A stretch of DNA of 59,259 nucleotides from Blastococcus sp. TF02A-35. Lineage in GTDB: Bacteria; Actinomycetota; Actinomycetes; Mycobacteriales; Geodermatophilaceae. The DNA lies in NCBI RefSeq assembly GCF_004571075.1, contig NZ_SPQP01000025.1, forward strand, positions 1 through 59,259, written 5' to 3'. The notes beneath the pieces were generated by a model that saw nothing but the letters and a program-made list of their open reading frames with translations, did not search any database and had not been told where the DNA came from. Positions within the stretch are counted from its first letter, which is position 1. The number at the start of each line of letters is the position of its first letter. Both the position numbers and the translations under genes were made by a program. Below, one piece after another: positions 49,493 to 59,129 of the stretch.

Positions 49493-50614
49493 TCAGCGGC
49501 GACGGCGGCGACGCCGCACGAGCAGCGTCACGACGAGCACCGCCGCGGCCACGCCCGCGGCGGGCGCGGCGTAGCGGGACACGGCGGCGCCGCCGGCGAC
49601 CTCGAGCAGGTCGATCGGCTCCGGCTCGGCCGGCTTCGGCCGGGCAGCGGGCGCGGTGGACCGCACCGGGCCGGCGGACGGCACGCTGCGCAGCGGCGCC
49701 CCGGTGGCCGGGCGCGCCGGGGGCCCCGACGGCCCCTTGGGCGGAGCGCTGGGTGCCTTGGCGGCGGGGGCGGTGTCCTTCGCGGCCGGGGCCGACGACG
49801 ATGCGGCGGGCGCGGAGTCGGTCGACGCCGGAGCCGAGTCGCTTGCAGAGGGCACCGCGCTGACCGCCGGGGCGGCGGCCTTCTTCGCGGCAGCCGTCTT
49901 CGCGGGCGCGGCTGCGGCCGGTGCAGCCTTGGCCGGCGCAGCCTTGACGGCCTTCGCCGCCTTGGCGGGCGCCGCCGCGCCGCTGTCGCCGGCGGAGGTC
50001 ACCTTGTCCGTGGTCGACGCCGCGGCCTTCTTGGTGGCTGCCGCGGCCTTCTTGACCGCGCCGTCCCCCACGGCCTGCTCGGCGGAGGCGGCGATCTCCT
50101 CCACCGCCCCCGCGGCCGTGGCCACGGCCTTCTGGGTGGCCGTTTCGCGCTCGGCGTCGCCCTGGGCGTCACCCTCGCCCAGCTGGGCGGCCAGCTTGTC
50201 GGCGAACTGGCCGAGCAGCTTGTTGCCGACGTCGGTCATCACGCCACGGCCGAACTGGGCCGGACGCCCGGTGATGTTCAGGTCGGTGAGCACGTCGACC
50301 CGCGTCACCGACCCCTCGGCACTGAGGGTCGCCGTCACCACGGCGGCGGCCGTCCCGTTGCCCCGCTGGTCCTTGCCGCGCGCGTCGATGACCGCCCGGT
50401 GCGCCGCCTCGTCCTTCTCGATGAACGATGCCTTGCCCTGGTAGGTCAGGTTGATCGGCCCGAGCTTCACCTTCACGCGGCCGGTGAAGTCGTCCCCCGT
50501 GACCGAGTCCAGCGCGGCACCGGGCATGCAGGGGGCGATCCGCTCGATGTCGAGCAGCACCCGCCACGCCTCGTCGACGGGCACCGGGACGGTGAACGAG
50601 TTCTCCAGCTGCAC
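49493..50614 (-). CDS. coxG: CoxG-like SRPBCC protein with tail anchor
   Basis: A 373-residue protein. Residues 1-150 are the CoxG/SRPBCC domain (MQLENSFTVPVPVDEAWRVLLDIERIAPCMPGAALDSV, then FTGRVKVKLGPINLTYQGKASF and MTDVGNKLLGQFADKLA). Residues 150-345 are a low-complexity Ala/Pro/Lys linker (KAAPAKAAPAAAAPAK). The C-terminus has a membrane helix (AAPAAGVAAAVLVVTLLV) and an RRRRRRR tail. CoxG of known CO dehydrogenases ties the enzyme to the membrane and serves quinone delivery, and the tail anchor fits that. GTG 50614 has AGGAGG upstream. It follows coxM, from which it is separated by a structured repeat. Confidence 0.87.
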   Translation of the reverse strand: MQLENSFTVPVPVDEAWRVLLDIERIAPCMPGAALDSVTGDDFTGRVKVKLGPINLTYQGKASFIEKDEAAHRAVIDARGKDQRGNGTAAAVVTATLSAEGSVTRVDVLTDLNITGRPAQFGRGVMTDVGNKLLGQFADKLAAQLGEGDAQGDAERETATQKAVATAAGAVEEIAASAEQAVGDGAVKKAAAATKKAAASTTDKVTSAGDSGAAAPAKAAKAVKAAPAKAAPAAAAPAKTAAAKKAAAPAVSAVPSASDSAPASTDSAPAASSSAPAAKDTAPAAKAPSAPPKGPSGPPARPATGAPLRSVPSAGPVRSTAPAARPKPAEPEPIDLLEVAGGAAVSRYAAPAAGVAAAVLVVTLLVRRRRRRR

Positions 50615-50638
50615 GGGGGGACCTCCTGGTGACGTCCT

Positions 50639-50700
50639 GGAACGGCCCCGTGCAGGGCCCCGGCGCGAGCCTGCGAGTGCTGGGGGGCACGGGGTCCTTC
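50639..50700. repeat. Structured intergenic repeat, copy 2
   Basis: GGAACGGCCC then CGTGCAGGGCCC, CGAGCCTGCGAGTGC and GGGGGGCACGGGGTCCTTC; it aligns with 38691-38757. On the minus strand it begins 3 bases after the coxM stop (50704-50706) and ends before the coxG start region. CCCCGTGC and GCACGGGG pair across the element. It could attenuate transcription between coxM and coxG. Confidence 0.75.
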
Positions 50701-50703
50701 AAG

Positions 50704-51558
50704 CTACAGCCCGGCGGCGGTGCTCACCGCCCGGCGCGTCAGCACCTTGGCGAGGTGCTGCCGGTAGTCGGCCTGCGCGTTCAGGTCGCTGGTGGGGTCG
50801 GTGCCCTCCGCAGCCCGCTCGGCAGCGGCGGCCACCGCCTCCGCCGTCGCCTCGGCCCCCGCGAGGGCCTCCTCGACCTGGCGGGCCCGCAGCGGTGTCG
50901 GCCCCATGTTGGTCAGCCCGACCCGGGCCTCGGCGATCCGGCCGTCCTCCCGCCGCACCGCGGCGGCCACCGCCACGATCGACCACGCCTGCGCGACGCG
51001 GTTGAACTTCTCGTAGCGCATCGACCAGCCGGTGTACTTCGGCACCCGCACCTCGACCAGCAGCTCGCCCTCGCCGACCGCCGTCGTCAGGTAGTCGACG
51101 AAGAACTCGCCGGCCGGCACGGTCCGCCGCCCCGACTGGCCGGCGACGACGAACTCGGCGTCCAGCGCCAGCGCCACCGCCGGGAGGTCCCCGGCCGGGT
51201 CTGCGTGCACCAGCGCGCCGCCGAAGGTCCCGCGGTGGCGGACCTGCCGGTCGGCCACCGTGCCGGTCGCCTCGGCGATCAGCGGCGCATGCTCGGCGAC
51301 CAGCGGGTCCGCGAGGACGTCGGAGTGCGTCGTCATCGCGCCGATGACGATCGCGTCGCCGTCGTCGCGGACCCCGCGCAGGCCGGCGACCTTGCCGAGG
51401 TCGACCACGGTCTCCGGGGCCGCCAGGCGCAGCCGCATGACGGGGATCAGCGACTGCCCACCGGCGAGGACCTTCACGTCCTCACCGCAGTCGGCGATCG
51501 CCTGCAGCGCCTCCTCGACCGTCGTCGGCCGGGCGTACGCGAAGGGGGCGGGGATCAC
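50704..51558 (-). CDS. coxM: CO dehydrogenase-like FAD subunit
   Basis: A 284-residue FAD-binding medium subunit of the molybdenum hydroxylase family (CoxM/CutM). FAD contacts appear as LAGGQSLIPVMRLRLA (about residues 31-46) and RGTFGGALVHADPAGD (about 109-122, where CODH has a related TIGG motif). It passes electrons between the iron-sulfur subunit and the quinone pool. The start GTG 51558 overlaps the coxL stop by 4 bases, continuing the S-L-M order. The C-terminal CO-dehydrogenase flavoprotein domain is present (GLTNMGPTPLRARQVEEAL). Confidence 0.94.
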   Translation of the reverse strand: MIPAPFAYARPTTVEEALQAIADCGEDVKVLAGGQSLIPVMRLRLAAPETVVDLGKVAGLRGVRDDGDAIVIGAMTTHSDVLADPLVAEHAPLIAEATGTVADRQVRHRGTFGGALVHADPAGDLPAVALALDAEFVVAGQSGRRTVPAGEFFVDYLTTAVGEGELLVEVRVPKYTGWSMRYEKFNRVAQAWSIVAVAAAVRREDGRIAEARVGLTNMGPTPLRARQVEEALAGAEATAEAVAAAAERAAEGTDPTSDLNAQADYRQHLAKVLTRRAVSTAAGL

Positions 51559-54029
51559 AGGGCACCTCCGGAGGTGGACGGGGCGTCGGACGAGTCGACG
51601 GCCTGGGCGTTGCTCCGGGCCGCCGCCCGGTCCCCGCCGTCACCGCCCTGGTGGATGGCCCGCCAGACCCGTTCGGGCGTCAGCGGCATCCGGATGTCGG
51701 TCACGCCCAGGTGCCGGACGGCGTCCAGGGCGGCGTTCACGACGGCGGGGGTCGACGCGATGCAGCCGGCCTCCCCCACGCCCTTGGCGCCGATCGGGTT
51801 GCCCGGTGCCGCGTGCACCGTGTTGCCGGTGTCGAAGTGCGGCAGGTCCGCGGCCGAGGGCACCAGGTAGTCGACGAAGGTGCCGGTGGTGAGGTTGCCG
51901 TCGGCGTCGTAGATCGCCTCCTCGTACAGCGCCTGCGCGATGCCCTGCGCCAGGCCGCCGTGCACCTGCCCCTCGACGATCAGCGGGTTCACGATCGTGC
52001 CGACGTCGTCGACGGAGGCGTACTTGCGGATCTTCACGAACCCGGTCTCGGTGTCCACCTCCATCGCGCACAGGTGGGTGCCGTGCGGGAAGGAGAAGTT
52101 CTCCGGGTCGAACGTCGCGTCGGCGTCGATCGAGGGCTCGATGCCCTCCGGGTAGTCGTGCGCGGCGAAGATCGCCAGCGCGATCTCCTGGATGCCCAGG
52201 CCGGTGCCCGGCGTCCCGCGCACGGAGAACTTCCCGTCCGCGAACTCCAGGTCGTCCTCGCTGGCCTCGAGCAGGTGCGCCGCGATCTTCCGCGCCTTCG
52301 CGATCACCTTGTCCGCCGCCCTGACCACCGCCGACCCGCCGACGACCAGCGACCGCGAGCCGTAGGTGTCCAGGCCCCGGGAGGAGATCGCGGTGTCGCC
52401 GTGCAGCACCTCGACGTCCTCGAACGGCACCCCGAGGGAGTCGGCGACCAGCTGGCTCCACGCCGTCTCGTGCCCCTGGCCGTGCGGCGTCGAGCCGGTG
52501 ACGACCTCGACCTTGCCGGTGGGCAGCATCCGGATGGAGGCGTGCTCCCAGCCGCCGGCGCCGAAGGCCAGCGAGCCCAGCACCCGCGAGGGCGCCAGGC
52601 CGCACATCTCGGTGAAGGTGGAGATGCCGATGCCCAGCTGCACCGGGTCGCCTGACTCCCGGCGCCGGCGCTGCTCCTCGCGCAGCTCGTCGTAGCCCAG
52701 CAGCTGCAGGGCCTGCTGGGTCGCCGCCTCGTAGTCCCCGCTGTCGTAGGCCAGCCCCGCCACGGTGGTGAAGGGGAACTCGGCGGCGTCGATCCAGTTC
52801 TTCCGCCGCAGCTCCAGCGGGTCCATGCCCAGCTCGACGGCGAGCTCGTCCATGATCCGCTCGATCGCGAAGGTGGCCTCCGGCCGGCCGGCACCGCGGT
52901 AGGCGTCGGTCGGCACCTTGTTGGTGAAGACGCCGTCGCACTCGAACCGGTAGGCCGGGAACTTGTAGATGCCGGGGTACATGAAGGCACCCAGCGCCGG
53001 GACGCCCGGCGTGATCAGCCGCAGGTAGGCGCCCATGTCGGCGAGCAGCCGCACGCGCAGGCCCAGGATGTTCCCCTCCCGGTCGGCGGCGATGTCGACG
53101 AACTGGACCTGGTCGCGGCCGTGGTGGGCGGTCATCAGGGACTCGCTGCGGGTCTCGGTCCACTTGACCGGCTTGCCGAGCCGGCGGGCGATCAGCAGGC
53201 AGAGGATCTCCTCCGGGTTGACCTGCAGCTTGCCGCCGAACCCACCGCCGACGTCGGGGGCGATGACCCGCAGCTTGTGCTCCGGGATGCCGGTCACCAT
53301 CGCGGCCATCACCCGCAGGATGTGCGGGATCTGGGTGGCCGACCACATCGTGTAGTTGTCGCCCTGCGGCTGGACGACGACCGACCGGGGCTCCATGAAC
53401 GCCGGGATCAGCCGCTGCTGCACGAAGCGCCGGCTCACGACGACGTCGGCGCCCGAGAACGCCTGCTCGGTGTCCCCGCCGGTGCCGGCCTCGCCGGCGT
53501 CGAAGACGAAGTGGTAGCTGGTGTTGGACTCCAGGTGGTCGTGGACGAGGTCGGCGCCGTCCTTCACCGCCTCCTCCATGTCCAGCACGACGGGCAGCGG
53601 CTCGTAGTCGATGTCGGCCAGCTCGACGGCGTCCTGGGCCGCGGCCTTGCTGCGCGCCACGATGACCGCGACCGCCTCGCCCACGTGGTTCACCTGGTCG
53701 ACGGCGATCGAGGGGTGCCCCGGGTTGACCATGTCCGGCGTCACCGGCCACGCGCACGGCAGCGAGCCCTGCTCCTCGGCCAGGTCGCGGCCGGTGAACA
53801 CGGCGACGACGCCGGGGGCCTCCCGCGCCGCGCTGACGTCGACGTTGCTGATCCGCGCGTGGGCCACGGGCGAGCGGACGACGGCCAGGTGCAGCATCCC
53901 CGGCAGGACCATGTTGTCGGTCCAGGTGGTGCGGCCGGTGATCAGCCGCGCGTCCTCCTTGCGGCGGCGCGCCTTGCCGATCTCCTTCTCCGGCGCCGCG
54001 GCGCCGGTGCGCTCCTCGACGGCGGTCAC
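51555..54029 (-). CDS. coxL: Form II CoxL-type molybdenum hydroxylase large subunit
   Basis: An 824-residue molybdopterin-cytosine-dinucleotide subunit of the xanthine-oxidase family, annotated CoxL by neighbourhood and similarity. Landmarks are [10 protein letters not shown], the active-site loop AYRGAGR (residues 376-382), and the base GVGEAGC with Glu753. Form I enzymes proven to oxidise CO carry AYxCSFR with the copper-ligand Cys; this one has AYRGAGR, the form II signature, so CO may not be its real substrate. An aldehyde or other small carbonyl is possible. Start GTG 54029 and stop overlap coxS and coxM by 4 bases each (GTGA). It is cytoplasmic, working with coxM and coxS. Confidence 0.93.
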   Translation of the reverse strand: MTAVEERTGAAAPEKEIGKARRRKEDARLITGRTTWTDNMVLPGMLHLAVVRSPVAHARISNVDVSAAREAPGVVAVFTGRDLAEEQGSLPCAWPVTPDMVNPGHPSIAVDQVNHVGEAVAVIVARSKAAAQDAVELADIDYEPLPVVLDMEEAVKDGADLVHDHLESNTSYHFVFDAGEAGTGGDTEQAFSGADVVVSRRFVQQRLIPAFMEPRSVVVQPQGDNYTMWSATQIPHILRVMAAMVTGIPEHKLRVIAPDVGGGFGGKLQVNPEEILCLLIARRLGKPVKWTETRSESLMTAHHGRDQVQFVDIAADREGNILGLRVRLLADMGAYLRLITPGVPALGAFMYPGIYKFPAYRFECDGVFTNKVPTDAYRGAGRPEATFAIERIMDELAVELGMDPLELRRKNWIDAAEFPFTTVAGLAYDSGDYEAATQQALQLLGYDELREEQRRRRESGDPVQLGIGISTFTEMCGLAPSRVLGSLAFGAGGWEHASIRMLPTGKVEVVTGSTPHGQGHETAWSQLVADSLGVPFEDVEVLHGDTAISSRGLDTYGSRSLVVGGSAVVRAADKVIAKARKIAAHLLEASEDDLEFADGKFSVRGTPGTGLGIQEIALAIFAAHDYPEGIEPSIDADATFDPENFSFPHGTHLCAMEVDTETGFVKIRKYASVDDVGTIVNPLIVEGQVHGGLAQGIAQALYEEAIYDADGNLTTGTFVDYLVPSAADLPHFDTGNTVHAAPGNPIGAKGVGEAGCIASTPAVVNAALDAVRHLGVTDIRMPLTPERVWRAIHQGGDGGDRAAARSNAQAVDSSDAPSTSGGAL

Positions 54030-54574
54030 GACTGCACCGCCACGTGCGGGGCGGCCGCCGTGTCCACGACCGCGGGGGAGACCGAGCCGGAGGGGACGCC
54101 GTTCGCCCCGCCGCGCATCTCGGCGGCGGCGTGCCGCACGGCGCGGACGATGTTCTGGTAGCCGGTGCAGCGGCAGAGGTTGCCCTCGATGCCCTCGCGG
54201 ACCTCGTCGTCGCTGGGGTCCGGGTTGTCCTTCAGCAGGTCGATCGAGGCCATGATCATCCCGGGCGTGCAGTAGCCGCACTGGAGCCCGTGCATCTCGT
54301 GGAAGGCCTTCTGGACCGGGTGCAGCCCGGCGCCGCCGGCCACGCCCTCGATCGTCGTCACCTCGCTGCCGTCGGCCTGCACCGCGAGGACCGTGCAGCT
54401 CTTCACGGCCTCGCCGTCGAGGTGCACGGTGCAGGCGCCGCAGTTGCTGGTGTCGCAGCCGACGACCGTCCCGACCTTGCCCAGCTGCTCGCGCAGGTAG
54501 TGGACCAGCAGGGTCCGCGGTTCGACGTCGTCGGTGTACGACGCGCCGTCCACGCGCACGGTGATGGGGGTCAT
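54026..54574 (-). CDS. coxS: CO dehydrogenase-like 2Fe-2S subunit
   Basis: A 182-residue small subunit with two [2Fe-2S] clusters. The N-terminal plant-type ferredoxin cluster uses Cys40, 45, 48 and 60 ([16 protein letters not shown]). The C-terminal helical cluster uses Cys99, 102, 134 and 136 ([22 protein letters not shown]). It relays electrons from the Mo site to FAD. The ATG at 54574 has GGCGGAGGA upstream. It is first in the order S-L-M-G. A C-terminal extension of about 35 residues (after [10 protein letters not shown]) is Val/Ser/Pro-rich. A small hairpin lies upstream at 54607-54625. Confidence 0.95.
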   Translation of the reverse strand: MTPITVRVDGASYTDDVEPRTLLVHYLREQLGKVGTVVGCDTSNCGACTVHLDGEAVKSCTVLAVQADGSEVTTIEGVAGGAGLHPVQKAFHEMHGLQCGYCTPGMIMASIDLLKDNPDPSDDEVREGIEGNLCRCTGYQNIVRAVRHAAAEMRGGANGVPSGSVSPAVVDTAAAPHVAVQS

Positions 54575-54606
54575 CAGTCCTCCGCCTCGTTGCAGGGGTC
54601 GATGGC

Positions 54607-54625
54607 GCCCACGGACTCCGTGGGC
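54607..54625 (-). terminator. Small hairpin between the MFS gene and coxS
   Basis: GCCCACGG-ACT-CCGTGGGC is a perfect 8-bp stem, 32 bp past the MFS stop (54657) and 33 bp before the coxS start. It could end the MFS message or be part of the coxS leader. Confidence 0.4.
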
Positions 54626-54656
54626 CCGACCCGGAGTCTGCACCCAGGAGAGTGAC

Positions 54657-55913
54657 TTAGGCCACGCTCACCTGCACGGGCTCGGCCTCGGCCCCGGCGC
54701 GCCGGGCCGCTGCCGCACGGAGGTCCCGGCGGCGGAGCATCGCCGAGGCGGTCAGCGCGACCAGGCCGAGGGCCGCCAGCCCGGCGCCGACCATGCCCGG
54801 GGCGGTGTAGCCGAGGCCCGCGGCGATGACCAGCCCGCCCAGCCAGGCACCCAGCGCGTTGGCGGCGTTCAGGGCCGAGTGGTTCAGCGCGGCGCCCAGC
54901 ATCTGCGCCTCGCCGGCGACCTCCATGAGCCGCATCTGCAGGCAGACGACGAGGGCGGAGGCGGCCGCGCCGACGCTGAAGACCAGCGCGACGATCGTGA
55001 CCGGCGTGCGGGCCGCGAGGGGGACCAGCGCCAGGAGCACCCCGGTCGTGACCATGGTGCCCACCAGGGAGCGGAACAGCGCGAGGTCGGCGAGCCGCCC
55101 GCCGAGCGCGGTGCCCACCACGCCGCCGGCCCCGAACGCGAACAGCACCCAGGGGATGGACCCGCGCGACATGCCGGTCACGTCGGTGACCAGCGGCGCG
55201 ACGTAGCTGTAGACGGCGAACATGCCGCCGAAGCCGACGACGCCGACCACCAGCGTGAGCAGCACCTGCGGACGGCGCAGCGCGCCCAGCTCCGACCGCA
55301 CGGTGGCCTCCCGGTTGCCGGGTGCGCCGGGGACGACGGCGGTGACCGCGGCGATGGTCAGCCCGGCGATCACCACGACGGCCCAGTACGCGCTGCGCCA
55401 GCCGAACTCCTGGCCGAGCCAGGTCGCGGCCGGCACCCCGCCGAGGTTGGCGAACGCGAGACCGAGCATCACCGAGCTGACCGCGCGGCCGCGCAGGTGC
55501 GGCGGCACCAGCGAGGCGGCCACCAGCGAGGCGACGCCGAAGTAGGCGCCGTGCGGCAGGCCGGCCAGGAGCCGGGCGACGAGCAGGGAGCCGTACCCCG
55601 GGGCCAGCGCGGTGAAGGCGTTGCCGACGATGAACGCGACCATCAGCGCGAGCAGCAGCCCGCGACGCGGCAGCCGGGTGCCCAGGGCGGCGATGACCGG
55701 GGCGCCGATGACGACGCCGAGCGCGTAGAGCGAGATCACGTGCCCGGCCGTGGGGATGTCGATGCCGACGCCCTCGGCGATGTCCGGCAGCAGGCCCATC
55801 GTCACGAACTCGGTGGTGCCGATGGCGAACCCGCCCAACGCCAGCGCGACGACGGCGGCCACCAGCCGTCCGGTCGAGAGCGGCTGGGGTGGTGCGGTCG
55901 TCACGGCGGTCAC
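54657..55913 (-). CDS. MFS exporter (DHA1/AraJ-like)
   Basis: A 418-residue 12-helix major facilitator of the DHA1 drug/sugar efflux group. Landmarks are the N-terminal [24 protein letters not shown] of AraJ/YdhP-type proteins, the loop [13 protein letters not shown] after helix 2, and [36 protein letters not shown]. The substrate is unknown. GTG 55913 is used; GTG 55904, with GGGGTGA ahead, is an equally good start. It lies between coxS and mftF in the same direction. Confidence 0.88.
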   Translation of the reverse strand: MTAVTTAPPQPLSTGRLVAAVVALALGGFAIGTTEFVTMGLLPDIAEGVGIDIPTAGHVISLYALGVVIGAPVIAALGTRLPRRGLLLALMVAFIVGNAFTALAPGYGSLLVARLLAGLPHGAYFGVASLVAASLVPPHLRGRAVSSVMLGLAFANLGGVPAATWLGQEFGWRSAYWAVVVIAGLTIAAVTAVVPGAPGNREATVRSELGALRRPQVLLTLVVGVVGFGGMFAVYSYVAPLVTDVTGMSRGSIPWVLFAFGAGGVVGTALGGRLADLALFRSLVGTMVTTGVLLALVPLAARTPVTIVALVFSVGAAASALVVCLQMRLMEVAGEAQMLGAALNHSALNAANALGAWLGGLVIAAGLGYTAPGMVGAGLAALGLVALTASAMLRRRDLRAAAARRAGAEAEPVQVSVA

Positions 55914-55968
55914 CCCGTGGCGAAGTCGTGAGCCGCGTTCAGCATTCCCGGGCCCGCGTGTCCCGGCG

Positions 55969-57387
55969 TCACGCCGTCGGCGGGCGGGCCGGCAGCAGCG
56001 CCCGCGGGTCGCGCGCCCGCACCGCCCCGGCCCACAGCCCGGCCCCGTAGGCGAGGTCGTCCAGCCGCCGGACGGCGACGTGACGGACCGGTCCGGTCTT
56101 CCTGCGGTGCGGCCACCAGGCGAGCAGCCCCTCGCCCACGGCGACGGCGGCCAGCACCTGCCGGGCGCGGCCGGAGACCACCGAGGCCGCGACCGCGAGC
56201 GGCCAGTGGTGCCGCGTGACGGCGCGGGCCAGCGACTGCCCGGAGGCGCCCAGGCCGCGCACGGCGAGACCCCCCGCGAGCGCGAGTGGCAGCGGCTCCC
56301 CCGGCCGCCGCAGCCGGCGGGCGAGCCGGACGCCGGTGGCGGCGGCCAGGCCGACGGCGGCCAGACGCCCGGGACGGCCGCCGAGCAGGGCCAGCCCCCA
56401 GGTCGCCGCCGTCTCCGGGGCGAGCACCACCGGGGCCACCGCACTGCCGTGCCGGGCGGCCAGCAGCGCGGCCCCGGTGCCGTAGAAGGCCCGGCGGCGC
56501 AGCCAGTCGCCGAGCGCGGCCGGGTGCTCGTGCGCGACCTCGGCAGCGGGCTCGTAGCGCACCCGCCAGCCCGCGCCGGCGAGCCGCCAGACGAGGTCGA
56601 CGTCCTCGGCCACCCGCATCGCCGGGTCGAACCCGTCGCCCACGGCGGCCCGGCGCACCAGCAGCGCCGCGCTCGGGACGTAGGAGACCGCCGACATCGG
56701 GCGGACCGCGGCGGGCCGCGGACCCATGTCGAGGGCGCCGGCGACGTCCTCGTACGGGCTGACCCAGCCGCGTGCCGCGCCGGCCAGCGGCACGATCCGC
56801 GGCGCCACCGCGGCCAGCCGGGGGTCGGCGAACTGGGGGAGCAGCCGGTGCAGCCAGCCGGGGCGCGGGACGCAGTCGGAGTCCAGGAACGCGACGAGGT
56901 CGGTGGTCGCGGCCGCCAGGCCCGTGTTCCGGGCGGCGGCAGGGCCCGCCGAGGTCGCGTGCCGCAGGACGCGCACGCCGGCGGGGGCGGTGACCGGGCG
57001 GGCCGACCCGTCGTCGACCACGACCACCGGCAGCGCGGCGGTGCCCGGGTCGGCGCGGAGCGCCGCGAGCAGCCGGGCGAGCGCCGCCGGGCGGTTGCGG
57101 ACCGGCACCACGACGGTGACCGCCGGCCCACCGGACGGCGCGAGGTCGGGGTGGGCGACCCCGGCGTCCAGCAGCCGCGCGGCGAGGGCCGCGGTCACGG
57201 GGTCGGCGACCACGAGGCGGTCGCCGGGCAGGAGCGCGGCCGCCCGGGGGGCCAGCCGGAGCAGCCGCAGCGGCGAGCCGCCGAGCAGCGCGGTCCCGCC
57301 GTCGCGGCGCCGGGTGCGCGGGTCCAGCCGGACGGCGAAGCCGTCGGGCAGCCGCAGCGCGGGCGGCTCCGGCACCGGTCCGGTCAC
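55969..57387 (-). CDS. mftF: Mycofactocin glycosyltransferase MftF
   Basis: A 472-residue GT2 glycosyltransferase of the mycofactocin (MftF, Rv0696-like) family, which attaches beta-1,4-linked glucose to the mycofactocin redox cofactor. The N-terminal LPDGFAVRLDP and GGTALLGGSPLRLLRL region precedes the GT domain and is specific to this family. The GT core has TVVVPVRNRPAALARLLAAL, the DxD site in AFLDSDCVPRPGW, and MRVAEDVDLVWRL. C-terminal hydrophobic helices suggest membrane contact. GTG 57387 overlaps the isochorismatase stop by 4 bases. In mycobacteria mftF directly follows mftE; here an isochorismatase gene and an iron-regulated gene intervene. Confidence 0.88.
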   Translation of the reverse strand: MTGPVPEPPALRLPDGFAVRLDPRTRRRDGGTALLGGSPLRLLRLAPRAAALLPGDRLVVADPVTAALAARLLDAGVAHPDLAPSGGPAVTVVVPVRNRPAALARLLAALRADPGTAALPVVVVDDGSARPVTAPAGVRVLRHATSAGPAAARNTGLAAATTDLVAFLDSDCVPRPGWLHRLLPQFADPRLAAVAPRIVPLAGAARGWVSPYEDVAGALDMGPRPAAVRPMSAVSYVPSAALLVRRAAVGDGFDPAMRVAEDVDLVWRLAGAGWRVRYEPAAEVAHEHPAALGDWLRRRAFYGTGAALLAARHGSAVAPVVLAPETAATWGLALLGGRPGRLAAVGLAAATGVRLARRLRRPGEPLPLALAGGLAVRGLGASGQSLARAVTRHHWPLAVAASVVSGRARQVLAAVAVGEGLLAWWPHRRKTGPVRHVAVRRLDDLAYGAGLWAGAVRARDPRALLPARPPTA

Positions 57388-57938
57388 GCGCCGGCCAGGA
57401 CCTCGTCGGTGGTCGCGAAGCTCACCAGGGGCTGGTAGCCGGCCATGACCTGCAGCGCCCGCTCGTGGTCCTCGTCGCTGGCACCGGCGCACGCGTCGGT
57501 GACCACGCGGACGGCGACCCCGGCGTCGGAGGCGGGCAGGACGGTGGAGAGGATGCAGCAGTCGGTGGCCACGCCGACGACGGTCAGCGGCCCCTCGCCG
57601 ACCACCTCGACGAGGTCGGGCCCCCACTTGCCGAAGGTCGTCGCGTCGACCACCGGGTGCCCGCCCGGGTCCTCCACCAGCTGGTAGAGCCGGGCGTCGG
57701 GCGGCTGCAGGGCGAAGTCGTACTGCTCGTAGTACTCCTTCCACGCCCCGACGGGCTCGGCCGGCGCGATGAACCGCGTCCACACGACGCGCTCCCCGAA
57801 CGCCTCGACCAGCCGGCGGATGCGCGGACGGACCTCGTCGAACCGGGGCGCGGTCCACGGCGAGTCCTCGTCCCGGAACACGTGCTGCAGGTCGACGACG
57901 ACCAGCCAGCCCTCCTGCGGTGCGGCGTCGCCGCTCAT
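57384..57938 (-). CDS. Isochorismatase-family cysteine hydrolase
   Basis: A 184-residue isochorismatase-like hydrolase with the Asp-Lys-Cys catalytic set: Asp16 (WLVVVDLQHVF), Lys104 (TTFGKWGPDL), and Cys127-Cys128 (VATDCCILS). The family includes nicotinamidases, N-carbamoylsarcosine amidases and others. Pincer residues for nicotinamidase metal binding are not clear, so no specific substrate is assigned. The ATG at 57938 has GGGAG upstream. Its end is translationally coupled to mftF. It starts 110 bp from the iron box that governs the divergent lipoprotein gene, so it may share iron control. Confidence 0.85.
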   Translation of the reverse strand: MSGDAAPQEGWLVVVDLQHVFRDEDSPWTAPRFDEVRPRIRRLVEAFGERVVWTRFIAPAEPVGAWKEYYEQYDFALQPPDARLYQLVEDPGGHPVVDATTFGKWGPDLVEVVGEGPLTVVGVATDCCILSTVLPASDAGVAVRVVTDACAGASDEDHERALQVMAGYQPLVSFATTDEVLAGA

Positions 57939-58047
57939 CGATCGCACTCCCGTCCCGACGGTGCCCCTCGTGGCCGCGAGCCCGCCCCGACCACCCTGCG
58001 CACCCTAGCGACGAGGCCCCGGCGCACGCGGAACGGCACCGACATGC

Positions 58048-58066
58048 TTAGGTCACCCTTACCTGA
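58048..58066 (+). promoter_or_regulatory. Iron box before the second siderophore-binding lipoprotein gene
   Basis: TTAGGTCACCCTTACCTGA matches 14 of 19 positions of the DtxR/IdeR consensus by hand count, with both TTAGGT and ACCT ends intact. It lies 19 bp before the ATG of the lipoprotein gene and within the divergent promoter region shared with the isochorismatase gene. Confidence 0.85.
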
Positions 58067-58085
58067 GCTCGACCGAGGAGAAGCC

Positions 58086-59081
58086 ATGCCCGTCCGTCCC
58101 GCCCTCCGCGGCGCCGCCGCGCTCGCCGCAGCCGCCCTCGTCCTCACCGGCTGCGGCGCCGGGGACGACGAGGGGACCACCGCCGACCGCGGGTCCGCCT
58201 CGGACTCCTCGGCCTTCCCGGTCACCGTGAGCACCGCCTTCGGCGACGTCACGATCGACGAGGAGCCCCAGCGCGTCGTCGCCCTCGGCTGGTCCGACGC
58301 CGAGACCGCGCTCGCCCTGGGCGTGCAGCCCGTGGGCGCCAGCGACTGGCTCGGCTTCGGCGGCGAGGGCGTGGGCCCCTGGGCCGAGGGTCTCTACGAC
58401 GAGGCGCCGCAGATCATCGAGACGCTCGAGCCGAGCCTCGAGGCGATCGCCGCACTGGAGCCCGACCTCATCCTGGACACCCGGTCCAGCGGCGAGCAGG
58501 ACCGCTACGAGGCGCTCGAGAAGATCGCCCCGACGGTCGGCCAGCCCGAGGGCGTCGGCCCGTACCAGACCACCTGGCAGCAGCAGCTCGAGCTGGTCGG
58601 CCAGGCGCTGGGCCGCAGCGACCGCGCGGAGGAGCTGACCGCGGAGGTCGACCAGGCCTTCTCCGACGCCGCCGCCGAGCACCCGGAGTTCGAGGGCACC
58701 GAGGTCGCCGTGGGCGCCTTCACCTCGGCCGGCTTCGGCGCCTACGTGCGCGGCGACGCGCGGGTCGACTTCATGGAGCAGCTGGGCTTCGAGAACGCCC
58801 CCGCGGTGCAGGACCTGGCGACCGAGAACTTCTTCGTCCCGGTCAGCGAGGAGCAGGTCTCGCTGCTGGACGCGGAGCTGACGGTGGCCTTCCCGATCTT
58901 CGTCGAGGCCGCGGAGTTCACCGCCAACCCGCTGTGGCAGGCGCTCGCCTCCGTCCGCGAGGGGCGCGCGGTCGTCCTCGAGGACACCACGCTGGTGAAC
59001 GCCTTCTCCAGCGGCTCCTCGCTGGGCATCCGCTACGCGCTCGACAACGCCGTCCCGCTGTTCGCCGACGCGCTCGCCTGA
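58086..59081 (+). CDS. Second siderophore-binding lipoprotein
   Basis: A 331-residue cluster A-II binding lipoprotein. The signal peptide ends in the lipobox LTGC (Cys23). The mature fold carries TAFGDVTIDEEPQRVVALGWSDAETALALGVQPVG and EPSLEAIAALEPDLILDT, typical of ferric-siderophore binding proteins. ATG 58086 is preceded by GAGGAG, and an iron box lies just upstream. No permease or ATPase gene adjoins it in the window; it probably uses the FecCD-type transporter at 17.9-20.9 kb or one beyond the edge. It sits between the mft genes and is opposite in strand to them. Confidence 0.92.
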   Translation: MPVRPALRGAAALAAAALVLTGCGAGDDEGTTADRGSASDSSAFPVTVSTAFGDVTIDEEPQRVVALGWSDAETALALGVQPVGASDWLGFGGEGVGPWAEGLYDEAPQIIETLEPSLEAIAALEPDLILDTRSSGEQDRYEALEKIAPTVGQPEGVGPYQTTWQQQLELVGQALGRSDRAEELTAEVDQAFSDAAAEHPEFEGTEVAVGAFTSAGFGAYVRGDARVDFMEQLGFENAPAVQDLATENFFVPVSEEQVSLLDAELTVAFPIFVEAAEFTANPLWQALASVREGRAVVLEDTTLVNAFSSGSSLGIRYALDNAVPLFADALA

Positions 59082-59088
59082 CCCCGGC

Positions 59089-59129
59089 ACCCCGCCGGGC
59101 GGCTCACCCCAGGAGCCGCCCGGCGGGGT
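59089..59129. terminator. Bidirectional hairpin between the lipoprotein and creatininase genes
   Basis: ACCCCGCCGGGCGGCTC (59089-59105) and its exact complement (59113-59129) form a 17-bp stem with a 7-base loop. It follows the lipoprotein stop by 7 bases, and one arm lies within the last codons of the convergent gene (its stop is at 59104-59106). Confidence 0.82.
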
